Origin: Streptomyces flavidovirens DSM 40150
Lineage (GTDB): Bacteria > Actinomycetota > Actinomycetes > Streptomycetales > Streptomycetaceae
Direction of reading: 5' to 3'
DNA: 56,547 nt
NCBI RefSeq assembly: GCF_000429085.1
Contig: NZ_AUBE01000033.1
Location: 1-56,547, forward strand
A model generated the notes under the pieces. That model made no database searches. It saw nothing but the letters and a program-made list of their open reading frames with translations, and was not told where the DNA came from. A program made the translations under genes and the position numbers. Position 1 is the stretch's first letter; each line of letters begins with the position of its first letter. Shown piece by piece: positions 56,213-56,547 of the stretch.

Positions 56213-56547
56213 CATCCTGTTGTTTCATCCTGGGATGCGGCTTTGATGTGCTGGTGTCGGGTCGCGCCAGGAGATGGTGTTCTCGCCGGTGAGGCGGCGG
56301 GCCATGAGGTCGGTCATGGCGAGGTGGATCATGGCTTCGGAGCGGTGTGGGTGGGTTTCGTAGTCGCGGGCCAGGCGGCGGTGGAGCATGAGCCAGCCGT
56401 AGGTCCGCTCGACCGCCCACCGCTTCGGGATGGGGGTGAAACCCCTGGTCCCGGGGGTGCGGGTGGTGATTTCCATGTCGATGCCGAGGGCGGCGGCATG
56501 TTCGACGAGGTGCTGGCGGTAGCCGCCGTCGACCCACACCTTCCGTA
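56204..56547. mobile_element. IS5-type insertion sequence (partial)
   Basis: The element enters at about 56204 and runs off the right edge. Its end shows GTTTCATCCTG twice within 25 bases (from about 56208 and 56221). It interrupts the integrase gene. The other end and any target duplication are outside the window. Confidence 0.7.
56225..56547 (-). CDS. IS5-family transposase (C-terminal part)
   Basis: Reverse strand, open at the window edge. RKVWVDGGYRQ gives the second catalytic Asp, and RWAVERTYGWLMLHRRLARD contains the catalytic Glu within the YREK-like motif of IS5 enzymes. ENTISWRDP closes the protein. The N terminus and the first Asp are outside the window. The visible part is intact. 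Confidence 0.9.
   Translation of the reverse strand, partial: RKVWVDGGYRQHLVEHAAALGIDMEITTRTPGTRGFTPIPKRWAVERTYGWLMLHRRLARDYETHPHRSEAMIHLAMTDLMARRLTGENTISWRDPTPAHQSRIPG

Overview
The window is GC-rich actinomycete DNA, almost certainly Streptomyces or a close relative. The evidence is strong G/C bias at third codon positions, frequent GTG and TTG starts, a subtilisin-inhibitor gene, tandem SigB/F/G-type sigma factors, paired GAF-ANTAR genes and a pSAM2-like integrative element (AICE). No organism name can be read from the sequence itself.

Layout. (1) 1-2450: the window opens on the 3' half of a tRNA-Ser(GGA), probably an attachment-site remnant of an element lying to the left. A GPP34 gene follows, then a scar where a class III/IV lanthionine synthetase gene and a divergent LuxR-type gene have both lost their 5' ends. 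(2) 2.5-13.1 kb: core chromosome. It holds a GNAT / XRE-cupin / DUF6083 overlapping operon, an MmpS-like protein, a HhH-GPD protein, a LytR_C protein, upp, tadA with its partner gene, tRNA-Ser(CGA), two paralogous sigma genes (probable sigF and sigN), and a lipoprotein. (3) 13.2-24.6 kb: a MarR / MFS-carboxypeptidase-regulatory-like / YceI cluster with twin operators, two GAF-ANTAR regulators, an MFS-TetR pair with an upstream operator, and a GT39 plus GT2-GtrA glycosyltransferase pair. (4) 25-42.3 kb: an OmpR-type two-component system, an amidohydrolase relic, a DUF2797 protein, tRNA-Arg(ACG), tRNA-Ser(GCT), an SSI-like inhibitor, a 1489-residue PAS/pseudokinase/receiver protein, an acyl-CoA ligase, a SigE-type sigma factor, a DUF1906 protein, a thiolase-like lipid-transfer protein next to a MaoC-OB-MaoC fusion, and a prim-pol gene.

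(5) 42.3-56.5 kb: accessory DNA full of decay. It contains an amidase-domain pseudogene, a GntR-UTRA relic, a dense set of palindromes, and a second tRNA 3' fragment, tRNA-Ser(TGA), at 44829-44884, which I read as the left attachment site of an AICE. Inside the AICE are a 1.79-kb segment bounded by a perfect 20-bp inverted repeat (broken IS982-type transposase plus a lipoprotein gene), a degenerate HTH gene, a GNAT gene, a 1.4-kb gene-free stretch with DnaA-box-like and palindromic sites, and then the transfer/replication module: GntR regulator, small genes, a broken traB/FtsK-like gene, SpdB/DUF2637, a frameshifted repSA, xis, and an integrase gene interrupted by an IS5-type element that runs off the window.

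How it works together. The AICE looks immobile, because transfer, replication and integration genes each carry a disabling lesion while the housekeeping genes around it are intact. Several chromosomal operons carry visible operator palindromes, listed individually. The most interesting leads are the pseudokinase with about seven spaced GRRxAR-type motifs, the efflux pump and YceI protein that share one accessory domain, the IR-bounded segment with a passenger lipoprotein, and the folded palindromic DNA at 44.08-44.35 kb.
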